A DNA stretch of 64,000 bases from Cedecea selenatireducens (GTDB lineage: Bacteria > Pseudomonadota > Gammaproteobacteria > Enterobacterales > Enterobacteriaceae), in assembly GCF_042138895.1 (NCBI RefSeq), contig NZ_JBHIKW010000003.1, forward strand, positions 310,001 through 374,000, read 5' to 3'. Under the pieces are notes generated by a model. It ran no database searches, was not told the origin of the DNA, and saw nothing but the letters and a program-made list of their open reading frames with translations. Within the stretch, counting starts at the first letter, position 1. Every line of letters begins with the position of its first letter. This document shows, one piece after another, positions 43,204 through 52,161 of the stretch. Position numbers and translations under genes: made by a program.

Positions 43204-43589
43204 TATTAACCTCCTGATTCAGCAAATCATTTTGATTGGCTTTAGTCTGGTTAAAAGTGTGCGCCACGCCGGGTTGGCTATCAATTAAGCTCAGGAACCA
43301 ATCATTAGCCTTAGAGTAATAATGGATTTACCGTTTTGTGATCGAGGTAGAAGGTGAAGTTGGCCAGGGTGCGCTACACACAAACGAGGGAGGAAAAAAG
43401 TGTACTCTGAAGCTCCCGGTGTTAAGGTTAGCGGGTCTTCAATACAGGTTTTAACGTCATGCTACTCACCACAATCCTCAACAATCCTTGGCTGAAACAG
43501 CCGCGCATCGCTTAGCGCGTTCAAGTTTTCCCTCTGCAAATTGAAACGGAACTTTGTTCCGTCGGCATACTATTGTTGTGAGAAAAAAC
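43204..43589. promoter_or_regulatory. Divergent promoter region of mdcA and the hexapeptide acetyltransferase
   Basis: These 386 bp hold no gene. On the right is a perfect inverted repeat ACGGAAC-TTT-GTTCCGT (43546-43562) next to a possible -10 (TACTAT), likely an operator for the acetyltransferase gene. Near the mdcA side are AT-rich direct and inverted half-sites around GGCTATCAATTAAGC and CCAATCATTAGCC that could be MdcR targets, but the assignment is weak. Confidence 0.45.
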
Positions 43590-44222
43590 ATGTCAAAGAC
43601 TGAAAAACACTGGTCTCAGGTCGAATACCTGCACGAAACGGTGACTAACCCCAATATTCATATCAAAGGCCGGCACAGCTATTACAGCGACTGCTGGGAT
43701 GGCGGCTTTGAGCAAAGCGCGGTGCGCTACCTTCAGGGAGACGCGATTAGCCAGCAGTGGGAACCCATTGGCGTGCTCGACCAGCTGTGGATTGGCGATT
43801 ACGTTTGCATTGCCGCCGAGGCGGTGATCCTGATGGGCGGCAATCACACGCACCGCAGCGACTGGTTTTCCCTTTATCCGTTTATCGAAACCATCAAAGA
43901 CGCTTACCGCGCCAAAGGCGATACCACGCTGGGAGACGGATGCTGGATAGGCATGAGGGCAATGATTATGCCTGGCGTGACCATAGGCGCAGGCGCGATT
44001 ATTGCCGCAGGCAGCGTGGTGACAAAAAACGTCAGCCCTTATAGCGTGGTCGGCGGCAACCCGGCAAAACCTATCGCCTTGCGTTTCGAACCCGAAGTGA
44101 TTGAGCGGCTGCTGAAGCTGCAAATTTATCAGCTAAGCGATGAGCATTTTCAGGCTATTCAGCCCCTGCTGAGCAATAACGATATTGATGCGCTGGAACG
44201 CGCGGTGAGAGCACTGCAATAA
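43590..44222 (+). CDS. CatB-related O-acetyltransferase (hexapeptide repeat)
   Basis: 210-aa cytosolic enzyme of the xenobiotic-acetyltransferase/CatB-VatD type. The left-handed beta-helix is visible from IGDYVCIAAEAVILMGGNHTH, LGDGCWIGMRAMIMPGVTIGAGAIIAAGSVVTKNV in part, and VVGGNPAKPIALRF; the catalytic His is in GGNHTHR. It acetylates a hydroxyl on a small molecule, possibly a drug, but no substrate can be named. The start at 43590 is used because upstream codons are unconserved; its ribosome site is weak. Confidence 0.85.
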   Translation: MSKTEKHWSQVEYLHETVTNPNIHIKGRHSYYSDCWDGGFEQSAVRYLQGDAISQQWEPIGVLDQLWIGDYVCIAAEAVILMGGNHTHRSDWFSLYPFIETIKDAYRAKGDTTLGDGCWIGMRAMIMPGVTIGAGAIIAAGSVVTKNVSPYSVVGGNPAKPIALRFEPEVIERLLKLQIYQLSDEHFQAIQPLLSNNDIDALERAVRALQ

Positions 44223-44228
44223 AGAGAG

Positions 44229-44255
44229 CGGGCGGGAATAACCCGCCCGTTTTTA
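44229..44255. terminator. Bidirectional terminator between the acetyltransferase and cybC
   Basis: GCGGGCGGG-AATAA-CCCGCCCG followed by TTTTTAAA ends the rightward gene, and the same stem serves the convergent cybC. Confidence 0.85.
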
Positions 44256-44259
44256 AATC

Positions 44260-44646
44260 TTAGCGGAACTTCTTGTGGTAGGTATCGCGCGTGGTTTTGA
44301 AGTCAGCCGCAGCGGCCTGAGCTTCTGTGACTTTGCCTTCAGTAGCCAGCTTCAGCGCACCGTCAATCTGGCCCACGAGGATATCAAACCCGTGGCGGTA
44401 CTCTTTCATGTTGGCGCTGTCGGCTGCTTCATTTTCCAGCTTTGGCGGCGTCCCTTTTTGCGCATCCAGAGCTGCTTCACGCATGTTGCCCAGTGAAGTT
44501 TTCAGCTCGGCGGCATCTTTGGTGCTCAGCACGGTTTTGTAGTTTTTGGCGATAATGTCCATGTCGTCGCCAACGTCTTTAGCAAAAGCGACGCCGGACA
44601 ACAAAACGGATGATACTGCTAACATTGCAATCAGTTGCTTACGCAT
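44260..44646 (-). CDS. cybC: Periplasmic cytochrome b562
   Basis: 128-aa protein with signal peptide (MRKQLIAMLAVSSVLLSGVAFA) and a mature four-helix bundle of 106 residues carrying one non-covalent heme b. The mature sequence KDVGDDM gives Met7, and the C-terminal TTRDTYHKKFR gives the axial His102, the ligands known in E. coli. The core DAQKGTPPKLE and RHGFDILVGQIDGALKLA is nearly identical to E. coli. It follows tldE as in E. coli. Confidence 0.93.
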   Translation of the reverse strand: MRKQLIAMLAVSSVLLSGVAFAKDVGDDMDIIAKNYKTVLSTKDAAELKTSLGNMREAALDAQKGTPPKLENEAADSANMKEYRHGFDILVGQIDGALKLATEGKVTEAQAAAADFKTTRDTYHKKFR

Positions 44647-44680
44647 TTACTCACCTTTCCTTTATCTTTTTTCTACTCGT

Positions 44681-44795
44681 CATACTTCAAGCTACAGCGG
44701 TGTTGGCTGCTTTCGCTCACCCCAGTCACTTACCCAAGTAAGCTCCTGGGGGTTTACTCTCTTGCCGCCTGGCTGTAACTCGAATTATTTAGAGT
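44681..44795. repeat. Enterobacterial palindromic element (copy 2)
   Basis: About 115 bp with outer arms TTCAAGCTACAGC and GCTGTAACTCGAA and centre CACTTACCCAAGTAAGC, the same centre as the copy at 33059-33147. It occupies most of the cybC-tldE gap. Confidence 0.8.
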
Positions 44796-44835
44796 ATTTT
44801 TTTGAGGTAGGCGCGGCAGGACGCGCCACATTGCT

Positions 44836-46188
44836 TTACTGACCGGCTATCTTCATCTCCGGAAGTAAGACTGAACCACACTGAATGTTGCTACGTGTTT
44901 CTATATCGTTGCCAATAGTAACTATCTCGCGCCACATGTCCTTCAGGTTACCGGCGATGGTGATTTCGCTCACCGGATACTGGATCTCACCGTTCTCAAC
45001 CCAGAAGCCTGCCGCACCGCGAGAATAGTCGCCGGTAATGCCGCTTACACCCTGCCCCATCAGCTCGGTCACCACCAGCCCGGTGCCCATCTGTTTCAGC
45101 ATTTCCTCAAAGCCGAGGCCTTGACCGGCAATACGCCAGTTGTGGATGCCGCCCGCGTGGCCGGTGCTTTTCAGCCCAAGCTTACGCGCGGAATAGTTGG
45201 TCAGCAGCCACTGCTGCAGCACGCCGTCTTTGATGATGTCACGGCGTTCCGTGCGCACGCCTTCGCTGTCGAACGGCGTGGAGGCCAGGCCTTTCAGCAG
45301 GTGCGGATGCTCTTCAATGGTCAGCCAGTCCGGCAGGATTTGCTTGCCGAGGGAGTCCAGCAGGAAAGTCGATTTACGGTACACCGCGCCGCCTGCAATC
45401 GCGCCGACCAGGTGACCGAACAGCCCGGTCGCCACTTCATTGGCGAAAATAACCGGCGCTTTCATGGTGGACAGCTTACGCGGCGACAGGCGGGACAACG
45501 TGCGGCGTGCGCAGTCGGCACCGACCCACTCGGGTGACTTAAGGTCTTCCATCGCACGGCCGATGGTGTAGGCATAATCGCGTTCCATATCGCCGTTCTC
45601 TTCGGCAATCACGCAGCTCGAAAGAGAGTGACGAGTGGAACAATAGCTTTGCAGCATGCCGTGGCTGTTGCCAAAGACTTTGATGCCGTAATGGCTGTTA
45701 AAGCTGCCGCCTTCGGTGTTGGTAATACGCTTGTCCACGTTCAGGGAGGCGTTTTCCGCTCGCGCGGCAAGCTCAATAGCACGCTCCGGGTCAATCTCCG
45801 CCGGGTGGAAGAGATCCAGATCGGGTGCATCAAAGGCCAGAAGTTCTTTATCGGCCACGCCTGCATAAGGATCCGGCGAGGTATAGCGCGCGATATCCAG
45901 CGCCGCCTGTACGGTACGCGCTATCGCGTCCGGGCTAAGGTCGGTGGACGAAGCGCTGCCCTTGCGGTTTTGATGATAAACGGTGATGCCAAGCGCACCA
46001 TCGCTGTTGAATTCGACATTTTCCACCTCACCGTAGCGGGTGCTGACGCTGATACCAGTGGTTTTACTGACCGCAACTTCCGCGCCGTCTGACTTGTCTT
46101 TCGCCAGCTCCAGCGCCTGTGAAACCGCCTGCTCCAGAACCTGACGTTGTTGTGCTACTTGCGTGTTTACTTTCATCGCTACTGCCAT
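44836..46188 (-). CDS. tldE: Metalloprotease subunit TldE (PmbA)
   Basis: 450-aa cytosolic subunit of the TldD/TldE heterodimeric protease that trims leader peptides such as that of microcin B17 and degrades the CcdA antitoxin. It is highly similar to E. coli PmbA; recognisable blocks are SKTTGISVSTRYGEVENVEF, NTEGGSFNSHYG and the C-terminal SNIQCGSVLLPEMKIAGQ. The start at 46188 (MAVAMKV) matches E. coli; the longer frame is not conserved. It is divergent from darP, as in E. coli. Confidence 0.95.
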   Translation of the reverse strand: MAVAMKVNTQVAQQRQVLEQAVSQALELAKDKSDGAEVAVSKTTGISVSTRYGEVENVEFNSDGALGITVYHQNRKGSASSTDLSPDAIARTVQAALDIARYTSPDPYAGVADKELLAFDAPDLDLFHPAEIDPERAIELAARAENASLNVDKRITNTEGGSFNSHYGIKVFGNSHGMLQSYCSTRHSLSSCVIAEENGDMERDYAYTIGRAMEDLKSPEWVGADCARRTLSRLSPRKLSTMKAPVIFANEVATGLFGHLVGAIAGGAVYRKSTFLLDSLGKQILPDWLTIEEHPHLLKGLASTPFDSEGVRTERRDIIKDGVLQQWLLTNYSARKLGLKSTGHAGGIHNWRIAGQGLGFEEMLKQMGTGLVVTELMGQGVSGITGDYSRGAAGFWVENGEIQYPVSEITIAGNLKDMWREIVTIGNDIETRSNIQCGSVLLPEMKIAGQ

Positions 46189-46287
46189 AATGTAAGGTGA
46201 GTCGTTCAAGTCTAACAGGATCAGAACAATTTCGCAGTGCAGCCCCATTGCTGGTAATATCCGCGTCAACTTTTTAAGGAGCCTAAT

Positions 46288-46842
46288 ATGACCAAGCAGC
46301 CCGAAGACTGGCTCGACGACGTGCCCGATGATGAAAATGAAGACGAAGATGATGAGATTATCTGGGTCAGTAAAAGTGAAATTAAGCGCGACGCCGAAGA
46401 GCTAAAACATCTCGGCGTTGAGCTGATGGAACTGGGCAAAAATGCCCTGGAAAAAATCCCGCTCGACGATGATTTGCGTGCCGCGATTGAGCTGGCGCAG
46501 CGCATTAAGAAAGAAGGTCGCCGCCGCCAGATACAGCTGATCGGCAAGATGATGCGTTCCCGCGATATGGACCCTATCCGTCAGGCGCTCGACAAGCTGA
46601 AAAACCGCCACAACCAGCAGGTATCGCTGTTCCACAAGCTGGAAGCGCTGCGCGACCGTCTGGTCGAAGAAGGCGACGAGGCGATGAGCGAAGTCCTGAG
46701 ACTTTATCCGCAGGCTGACCGCCAGCAGCTGCGCGTGCTTATCCGTAACGCGCAAAAAGAAAAAGCGGCCAATAAGCCGCCTAAGTCCTATCGTCAGATC
46801 TTCTCTTACCTTCGCGAACTCGCCGAAGCGCAGGAAAGCTAA
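46288..46842 (+). CDS. darP: Ribosome-associated protein DarP (YjgA)
   Basis: 184-aa acidic-start protein that binds the 50S subunit and helps its late assembly. The sequence follows E. coli YjgA throughout: the acidic N-terminus MTKQPEDWLDDVPDDENEDE, then IPLDDDLRAAIELAQRIKKE and YRQIFSYLREL. It is divergent from tldE, with 99 bp between the starts, and ends in a hairpin shared with the convergent exporter gene. Confidence 0.95.
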   Translation: MTKQPEDWLDDVPDDENEDEDDEIIWVSKSEIKRDAEELKHLGVELMELGKNALEKIPLDDDLRAAIELAQRIKKEGRRRQIQLIGKMMRSRDMDPIRQALDKLKNRHNQQVSLFHKLEALRDRLVEEGDEAMSEVLRLYPQADRQQLRVLIRNAQKEKAANKPPKSYRQIFSYLRELAEAQES

Positions 46843-46848
46843 GACGCT

Positions 46849-46881
46849 AGCGCTGGCCCGATGTTCTCCGCGGCCAGCGCT
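46849..46881. terminator. Hairpin between darP and the LysE-type exporter gene
   Basis: AGCGCTGGCC / GGCCAGCGCT with a 13-base loop lies between convergent stop codons. No T-run is present, so its strength is uncertain. Confidence 0.6.
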
Positions 46882-46900
46882 CGATTATATCTGACCTTTC

Positions 46901-47530
46901 TCAGGTCAAATTACTGCGTCGATACAGCGCCACGCCCACCGCCAGCACGGCGAGCATTCCCGCACAGCTGCGGTTCACCCAACGCATCACGTTAGCGGAG
47001 AACTTACGCATCGCATGGCGGCCACCCCAGGCGTAAATCGTCATCATGATGCAGTCGATAATCGCACTGACCAGCGCCAGAATCATGTACTGCATCGCCA
47101 CCGGCTCCTGCGGGCGGATGAACTGCGGTAAAAATGCCGAGAAGAACAGCAGCCCCTTCGGGTTGGATAAACCGACCATCAGCGAGCGTAAAAAAGCCGT
47201 TTTTCCCGTGGCCACCGCTGCCGAAGCGCTCACGCTCAGGGCCTTAGCAGGGGCACGCCACAAAACGTAAGCCAGATACACCAGATAAAGCGCACCGCCC
47301 CACTTCACCACCGCAAACAGCTGCTCGGAAGCCTGCAACAATGCGCCCAGGCCGCAGCCCACCGCGCCAATCAGCAGCAGGTCGGCCAATACCGCCCCAA
47401 GAAAGCCGTAGCCCGCAATACGCATCCCGTAAGTCGCTCCGTTATTGAGCGCTAAAAGCATCGACGGGCCGGGCGTCACCATCACCGCGCTAACGGCGAT
47501 GACGTAAAGAAAAAGCGTGGTGATATCCAT
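46901..47530 (-). CDS. LysE/RhtB-family amino-acid exporter
   Basis: 209-aa inner-membrane protein with five to six helices and the family motif VTPGPSMLLALNNGATYG near the N-terminus, then LSNPKGLLFFSAFLPQF. Members export amino acids or their derivatives; the substrate cannot be deduced. It starts at 47530 (MDITTLFLYVI); an ATG three bases upstream is equally possible. It is transcribed towards darP and downstream of a GNAT gene with its own terminator. Confidence 0.85.
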   Translation of the reverse strand: MDITTLFLYVIAVSAVMVTPGPSMLLALNNGATYGMRIAGYGFLGAVLADLLLIGAVGCGLGALLQASEQLFAVVKWGGALYLVYLAYVLWRAPAKALSVSASAAVATGKTAFLRSLMVGLSNPKGLLFFSAFLPQFIRPQEPVAMQYMILALVSAIIDCIMMTIYAWGGRHAMRKFSANVMRWVNRSCAGMLAVLAVGVALYRRSNLT

Positions 47531-47563
47531 CAATCAAGTCCTGGTAAGCAAAAACACATCAGC

Positions 47564-47588
47564 GCCCGCCGGTGATTGGCCGGCGGGC
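47564..47588 (-). terminator. Terminator after the GNAT gene
   Basis: GCCCGCCGG-TGATTGG-CCGGCGGGC stem lies 20 bp after the GNAT stop on the minus strand, and a TTTTT run follows nine bases later. Confidence 0.6.
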
Positions 47589-47607
47589 ACGTTAAGAAAG
47601 TTGTGGT

Positions 47608-48138
47608 TTAAACGCTGCGTTCCATCACGACGCGGCAGAGATCGTCAAAAAATCGCTGATACCGCGCCTCGTCGATAGGCTGCGGGTAACTCAGCACGAT
47701 CAGTTGATGGTCGGGAATGTCCGCATGGTAGGTCGGGTGGAAATGCGGGTATGCGTTTTCACTGAACCCGAGGCTTTGGTAAAAGCGCAGCCGCTTATGG
47801 GCGATCTCCGTGGTCAGCGGATCGATTTCGAGAATGGTTTGCGGGTAAAGCTGTAAAAACTGGCTCAGCATCCGTTTGCCGTAGCCCTGCGCACGCAGCT
47901 GGTCGTTGACGGCAAGGTGCTCAATATAGGCGTAGTCGTCAAAGTCCCATGCGCCAATCATGCCGACAAACTGCTCGCCGTCGAACCACGCCTGCAGGCT
48001 GTAGTTTGGGTTAGCAAGTGCGCTGATTTTTGCGGCCGGCTGGCGTTTTTCGTGGCGCGGAAAGGCGCTTTCATACAGCTCGTCCACGCTTTCAAAGTAC
48101 GGGGAGCTGCGGTCGGTAATTCGTTTTATCGTTAGCAT
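47608..48138 (-). CDS. GNAT-family N-acetyltransferase
   Basis: 176-aa acetyl-CoA-dependent transferase. The acetyl-CoA motif A reads IEHLAVNDQLRAQGYGKRMLSQ (about residues 70-92), and the C-terminal strand HKRLRFYQSLGFSENAY is typical. The substrate is unknown. It lies between the epmA terminator and the exporter gene with 136 bp to epmA. Confidence 0.85.
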   Translation of the reverse strand: MLTIKRITDRSSPYFESVDELYESAFPRHEKRQPAAKISALANPNYSLQAWFDGEQFVGMIGAWDFDDYAYIEHLAVNDQLRAQGYGKRMLSQFLQLYPQTILEIDPLTTEIAHKRLRFYQSLGFSENAYPHFHPTYHADIPDHQLIVLSYPQPIDEARYQRFFDDLCRVVMERSV

Positions 48139-48202
48139 GGCGCGCAGTTTATCAAATGCAGGCGGAGAAATAACCTGGCGGCTGGCGGCGTAAGCCAGAG
48201 CT

Positions 48203-48229
48203 AAAAAAATGGCCCCATTTGTGGGGCCA
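48203..48229 (-). terminator. epmA terminator
   Basis: On the minus strand TGGCCCCA-CAAA-TGGGGCCA is followed directly by a run of seven T, 46 bp after the epmA stop. Confidence 0.88.
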
Positions 48230-48274
48230 CTATTCTTCGAACGTAAAGTCTTCGAGCGTTAAGCCTTTTGAGCG

Positions 48275-49252
48275 CTAAGCGCGGTCGACCGTAAAGGCTA
48301 AAACCTCGGAGAGACTTTCTGCCCCCAGCGCCAGCATGATCAGGCGGTCAACGCCCAACGCCACGCCGGAGCTGTCCGGCATGCCGGCTTCCAGCGCCGC
48401 CAGCAGATTCATGTCCACCGGCTGCTGCGGCAGGCCAAGAGCGGCACGTTTGCGGTTATCCTGCTCAAAACGCTGCTGCTGTTCACGCGCGTCGGTCAGT
48501 TCGTGGAAACCGTTCGCCAGCTCAATCCCTTTAAAGTACACCTCAAAGCGCTCCGCCACGCGGTGATCTTCGGTGCTGATCTGCGCCAGAGAGGCCTGAC
48601 TTGCCGGGAAGTGATACACAAAGGTCGGCTTGTCCTTACCAATGTGTGGTTCAACGCCCATGGCGAACAGCAGCTGCAACAGCGTGTCCCGGTCTTCTTC
48701 TGTGTCGGCGATGTTGCTCAGGTCAAGCTTCGCCGCGGCTTCACGCAGCTGGGTTTTGTCCGCAGACAGCGGGTCGATGTCCAGATGGCGCTGGAAGACC
48801 TGCTGATAAGACAGACTTTCTGCCGCGCCACACTCCAGCACCTGCTGCAGCAGGTCATCCACCTCATTCATCAGGCGGTACATGTCGTAGTGCGGACGGT
48901 ACCACTCCAGCATGGTGAACTCCGGATTGTGGTGACGCCCCATCTCTTCATTACGGAAACTGCGGCACAGCTGGAACACCGGGCCACAGCCCGCCGCCAG
49001 CAGGCGTTTCATGTGGTATTCCGGGCTGGTCATCAGGTACAGGTTCATGCCCTGAGAGTGGCCTGGGCCGACGAAACGGGTTTCAAACGGCACCAGATGA
49101 ATATCGGTTACCGTCGCCTGGCTCATGCAGGGTGTTTCCACCTCCAGAACGCCGCGGTCGGCGAAAAAGCGCCGAATCTCCGCCATGATGGCGGCGCGTT
49201 TTAACAGGTTGGGGATGGACGCGCTCGGCTGCCAGGTGGCCGTTTCGCTCAT
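48275..49252 (-). CDS. epmA: Elongation factor P beta-lysine ligase EpmA
   Basis: 325-aa cytosolic relative of the catalytic core of lysyl-tRNA synthetase. It activates (R)-beta-lysine and joins it to Lys34 of EF-P. Class II synthetase motifs are RGVLEVETPCMSQ, LMTSPEYHMKRLLAAGCG, FRNEEMGRHHNPEFTMLEWYR (motif 2, in part) and GVALGVDRLIML (motif 3). The start at 49252 (MSETATWQP) matches E. coli. Partners efp and epmB lie at 57608-59244. It is divergent from frdA. Confidence 0.96.
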   Translation of the reverse strand: MSETATWQPSASIPNLLKRAAIMAEIRRFFADRGVLEVETPCMSQATVTDIHLVPFETRFVGPGHSQGMNLYLMTSPEYHMKRLLAAGCGPVFQLCRSFRNEEMGRHHNPEFTMLEWYRPHYDMYRLMNEVDDLLQQVLECGAAESLSYQQVFQRHLDIDPLSADKTQLREAAAKLDLSNIADTEEDRDTLLQLLFAMGVEPHIGKDKPTFVYHFPASQASLAQISTEDHRVAERFEVYFKGIELANGFHELTDAREQQQRFEQDNRKRAALGLPQQPVDMNLLAALEAGMPDSSGVALGVDRLIMLALGAESLSEVLAFTVDRA

Positions 49253-49480
49253 GAGAAAGTCTCCGTATTTATGCAAGGCCGAGAAGTCTACCCGCATCAC
49301 AGAAAGGAGACAAATTTTGCGCAGAGAATTTTAATTTCGGCGCAAATAGCGAGACTCAGGCAAAATTTTTCTCGCGCCCCAGCCGCCATTTTTCTCTTCG
49401 CACTACACCATTTAAACAATCATTTTTGTGACGCAATTCATTAACAGAAGTAATTAATCAGCGCACAGATCGGCAAAAAA

Positions 49481-49522
49481 ATCGAACAAATCAAATTTCC
49501 CTAAAATCCCTCCGGTTATACT
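49481..49522 (+). promoter_or_regulatory. frdA promoter with FNR-like site
   Basis: TATACT at 49517-49522 aligns with the E. coli frd -10. The half-site ATCAA at 49490-49494 with the poor left half ATCGA is placed 41.5 bp upstream of the expected start of transcription (about 49529), as expected for class II FNR activation. The left half is degenerate, as in E. coli. Confidence 0.6.
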
Positions 49523-49633
49523 TCATCTACCTAAAAAGGAGCAGGGATACACCTTTCGCAGCCACCGCCTTTATGACGGTGAATACCCTTTGGTCGTATA
49601 GCTTTGCGAATTACTACAATCTGGAGGAATGTC

Positions 49634-51424
49634 GTGCAAACCTTTCAAGCCGATCTCGCCATTATAGGCGCCGGCGGAGCAGGCCTACGAGCAGCCATTG
49701 CGGCAGCCCAGGCTAATCCACAGGCAAAAATCGCTCTGATTTCCAAAGTCTACCCAATGCGCAGCCATACGGTTGCCGCCGAAGGGGGTTCCGCTGCCGT
49801 CGCACAGGATCACGACAGCTTCGAATACCATTTTCACGACACCGTTGCCGGAGGCGACTGGCTGTGTGAGCAGGATGTGGTTGACTACTTTGTTCACCAT
49901 TGCCCAACTGAAATGACCCAGCTTGAGCAGTGGGGCTGCCCGTGGAGCCGTCGTCCGGACGGCAGCGTCAACGTCAGGCGCTTCGGCGGCATGAAGATCG
50001 AACGTACCTGGTTCGCCGCCGATAAAACCGGCTTCCATATGCTCCACACGCTGTTCCAGACCTCCCTTCAATTCCCGCAAATTCAACGCTTCGACGAACA
50101 CTTCGTCCTCGACATTCTGGTCGATGACGGGCAGGCGCGCGGCGTGGTCGCGATGAACATGATGGAGGGCGAACTGGTGCAGATCCGCGCCAACGCGGTA
50201 GTGATGGCCACCGGCGGTGCCGGACGTGTTTATCGCTACAACACCAACGGCGGCATCGTCACCGGCGACGGCATGGGCATGGCGTTGAGCCACGGCGTAC
50301 CGCTGCGCGACATGGAGTTTGTGCAATATCACCCAACCGGGCTGCCGGGCTCCGGCATCCTGATGACCGAAGGCTGCCGCGGCGAAGGCGGTATCCTGGT
50401 GAACAAAAACGGCTATCGCTACCTGCAGGATTACGGCATGGGGCCGGAAACCCCGCTCGGCGAGCCGAAGAACAAATACATGGAGCTCGGCCCACGCGAT
50501 AAAGTGTCTCAGGCCTTCTGGCACGAGTGGCGCAAAGGCAACACCATCTCAACCCCGCGCGGGGACGTGGTTTACCTCGACCTGCGCCACCTGGGCGAGA
50601 AAAAGCTGCTTGAGCGCCTGCCGTTTATCTGCGAGCTGGCAAAAGCCTATGTCGGCGTCGACCCAATCAAAGAACCTATTCCAGTCCGCCCGACCGCGCA
50701 CTACACCATGGGCGGGATTGAAACCGATACGAAGTGCGAAACCCGCATCAAAGGGCTTTACGCAGTAGGTGAATGTTCTTCCGTGGGCCTGCACGGGGCC
50801 AACCGTCTTGGCTCTAACTCGCTGGCAGAACTTGTGGTGTTCGGCCGTCTCGCGGGTGAGCAGGCGATGGAGCGTGCCGCTCAGGCTCGGCCAGCGAACG
50901 ATGCCGCGCTGAACGCCCAGGCCGCCGATGTTGAAGGCCGCCTGAAGCAGTTGGTCAATCAGGAAGGCAACGAAAACTGGTCGAAAATCCGCGACGAAAT
51001 GGGGCTTTCCATGGAGGAAGGCTGCGGGATTTACCGCACCACGGCATTAATGCAAAAAACCGTCGACAAGCTGGCCGAGCTGCAGGAACGCTTCAAGCGA
51101 GTGCGCATTACCGACACCTCCAGCGTCTTCAATACCGACCTGCTTTACACCATTGAACTGGGCCACGGCCTGAACGTAGCCGAATGTATGGCGCACTCCG
51201 CCATCGCTCGTACAGAGTCGCGCGGCGCTCACCAGCGCCTTGACGAAGGCCATACCGAACGCGATGACGTCAACTTCCTGAAGCACACTCTGGCCTTCCG
51301 CGACGCCGACGGCACCACTCGCCTCGACTATAGCGACGTGAAGATAACCACGCTGCCGCCAGCAAAACGCGTGTACGGCGCGGAAGCGGAAGACGCTGAG
51401 AAAAAGGAGAAGGCAAATGGCTGA
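49634..51424 (+). CDS. frdA: Fumarate reductase flavoprotein subunit FrdA
   Basis: 596-aa catalytic subunit with covalently bound FAD, reducing fumarate to succinate during anaerobic respiration at the cytosolic face of the membrane. The nucleotide-binding motif is IIGAGGAGLRAAIAAAQ, the flavinylated His is in YPMRSHTVAAEGG, and HPTGLPGSGILMTEGCRGEGG and HYTMGGIETD form the active-site regions. GTG at 49634 (VQTFQADLAI) with ribosome site TGGAGGAATGTC is the start; an in-frame codon at 49604 is not used in E. coli. It overlaps frdB by 8 bp. Confidence 0.97.
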   Translation: MQTFQADLAIIGAGGAGLRAAIAAAQANPQAKIALISKVYPMRSHTVAAEGGSAAVAQDHDSFEYHFHDTVAGGDWLCEQDVVDYFVHHCPTEMTQLEQWGCPWSRRPDGSVNVRRFGGMKIERTWFAADKTGFHMLHTLFQTSLQFPQIQRFDEHFVLDILVDDGQARGVVAMNMMEGELVQIRANAVVMATGGAGRVYRYNTNGGIVTGDGMGMALSHGVPLRDMEFVQYHPTGLPGSGILMTEGCRGEGGILVNKNGYRYLQDYGMGPETPLGEPKNKYMELGPRDKVSQAFWHEWRKGNTISTPRGDVVYLDLRHLGEKKLLERLPFICELAKAYVGVDPIKEPIPVRPTAHYTMGGIETDTKCETRIKGLYAVGECSSVGLHGANRLGSNSLAELVVFGRLAGEQAMERAAQARPANDAALNAQAADVEGRLKQLVNQEGNENWSKIRDEMGLSMEEGCGIYRTTALMQKTVDKLAELQERFKRVRITDTSSVFNTDLLYTIELGHGLNVAECMAHSAIARTESRGAHQRLDEGHTERDDVNFLKHTLAFRDADGTTRLDYSDVKITTLPPAKRVYGAEAEDAEKKEKANG

Positions 51425-52151
51425 GATGCAAACCCTGAAGATTGAGATTGTGCGCTACAACCCGGAAACGGACAGCAAGCCGCATAGCGAAATCTACGAA
51501 GTGCCATTTGACGAGCAAACCTCGCTGCTGGACGGACTGGGTTATATCAAAGATAACCTCGCGCCGGACCTCAGCTACCGCTGGTCGTGCCGTATGGCGA
51601 TTTGTGGCTCGTGCGGCATGATGGTCAACAAAGTGCCGAAGCTGGCCTGTAAAACCTTCCTGCGCGAATACACCAAAGGCATCAAAGTAGAAGCGCTGGC
51701 GAACTTCCCGATTGAGCGCGATTTGGTGGTCGACATGACCCACTTCATCGAAAGCCTGGAGTCGATTAAGCCTTACATTATCGGCAACTCGCGCACGCCG
51801 GATCAGGGGACTAACAAGCAGACGCCCGCGCAGATGGCGAAATACCATCAGTTCTCCGGCTGCATCAACTGTGGGCTGTGCTATGCCGCCTGCCCGCAGT
51901 TTGGCCTGAATCCTGAGTTCATCGGCCCGGCGGCGATCACCCTCGCCCACCGCTACAACCTGGACAGCCGCGACCACGGCAAAAAACAGCGTATGCCGCA
52001 GCTTAACGGGCAGAACGGCGTCTGGAGCTGCACCTTTGTCGGCTTCTGCTCCGAAGTCTGTCCAAAACACGTCGATCCGGCCGCGGCCATCCAGCAGGGC
52101 AAAGTCGAAAGCTCGAAAGACTTTTTGATTGCCACCCTGAAACCACGCTAA
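51417..52151 (+). CDS. frdB: Fumarate reductase iron-sulfur subunit FrdB
   Basis: 244-aa subunit with three clusters passing electrons from menaquinol to FrdA: [2Fe-2S] ligands in SCRMAICGSCGMMVNKVPKLAC (in part), [4Fe-4S] in CINCGLCYAAC and [3Fe-4S] in CTFVGFCSEVCPKHVD. Length and order match E. coli FrdB. It overlaps frdA by 8 bp and lies 10 bp before frdC. Confidence 0.97.
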   Translation: MAEMQTLKIEIVRYNPETDSKPHSEIYEVPFDEQTSLLDGLGYIKDNLAPDLSYRWSCRMAICGSCGMMVNKVPKLACKTFLREYTKGIKVEALANFPIERDLVVDMTHFIESLESIKPYIIGNSRTPDQGTNKQTPAQMAKYHQFSGCINCGLCYAACPQFGLNPEFIGPAAITLAHRYNLDSRDHGKKQRMPQLNGQNGVWSCTFVGFCSEVCPKHVDPAAAIQQGKVESSKDFLIATLKPR

Positions 52152-52161
52152 GGAGTGCACC

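Noticed and set aside
48503..49204. 233-codon frame antisense to epmA
   Set aside because: epmA is certain on the minus strand; this frame is a codon-bias shadow.
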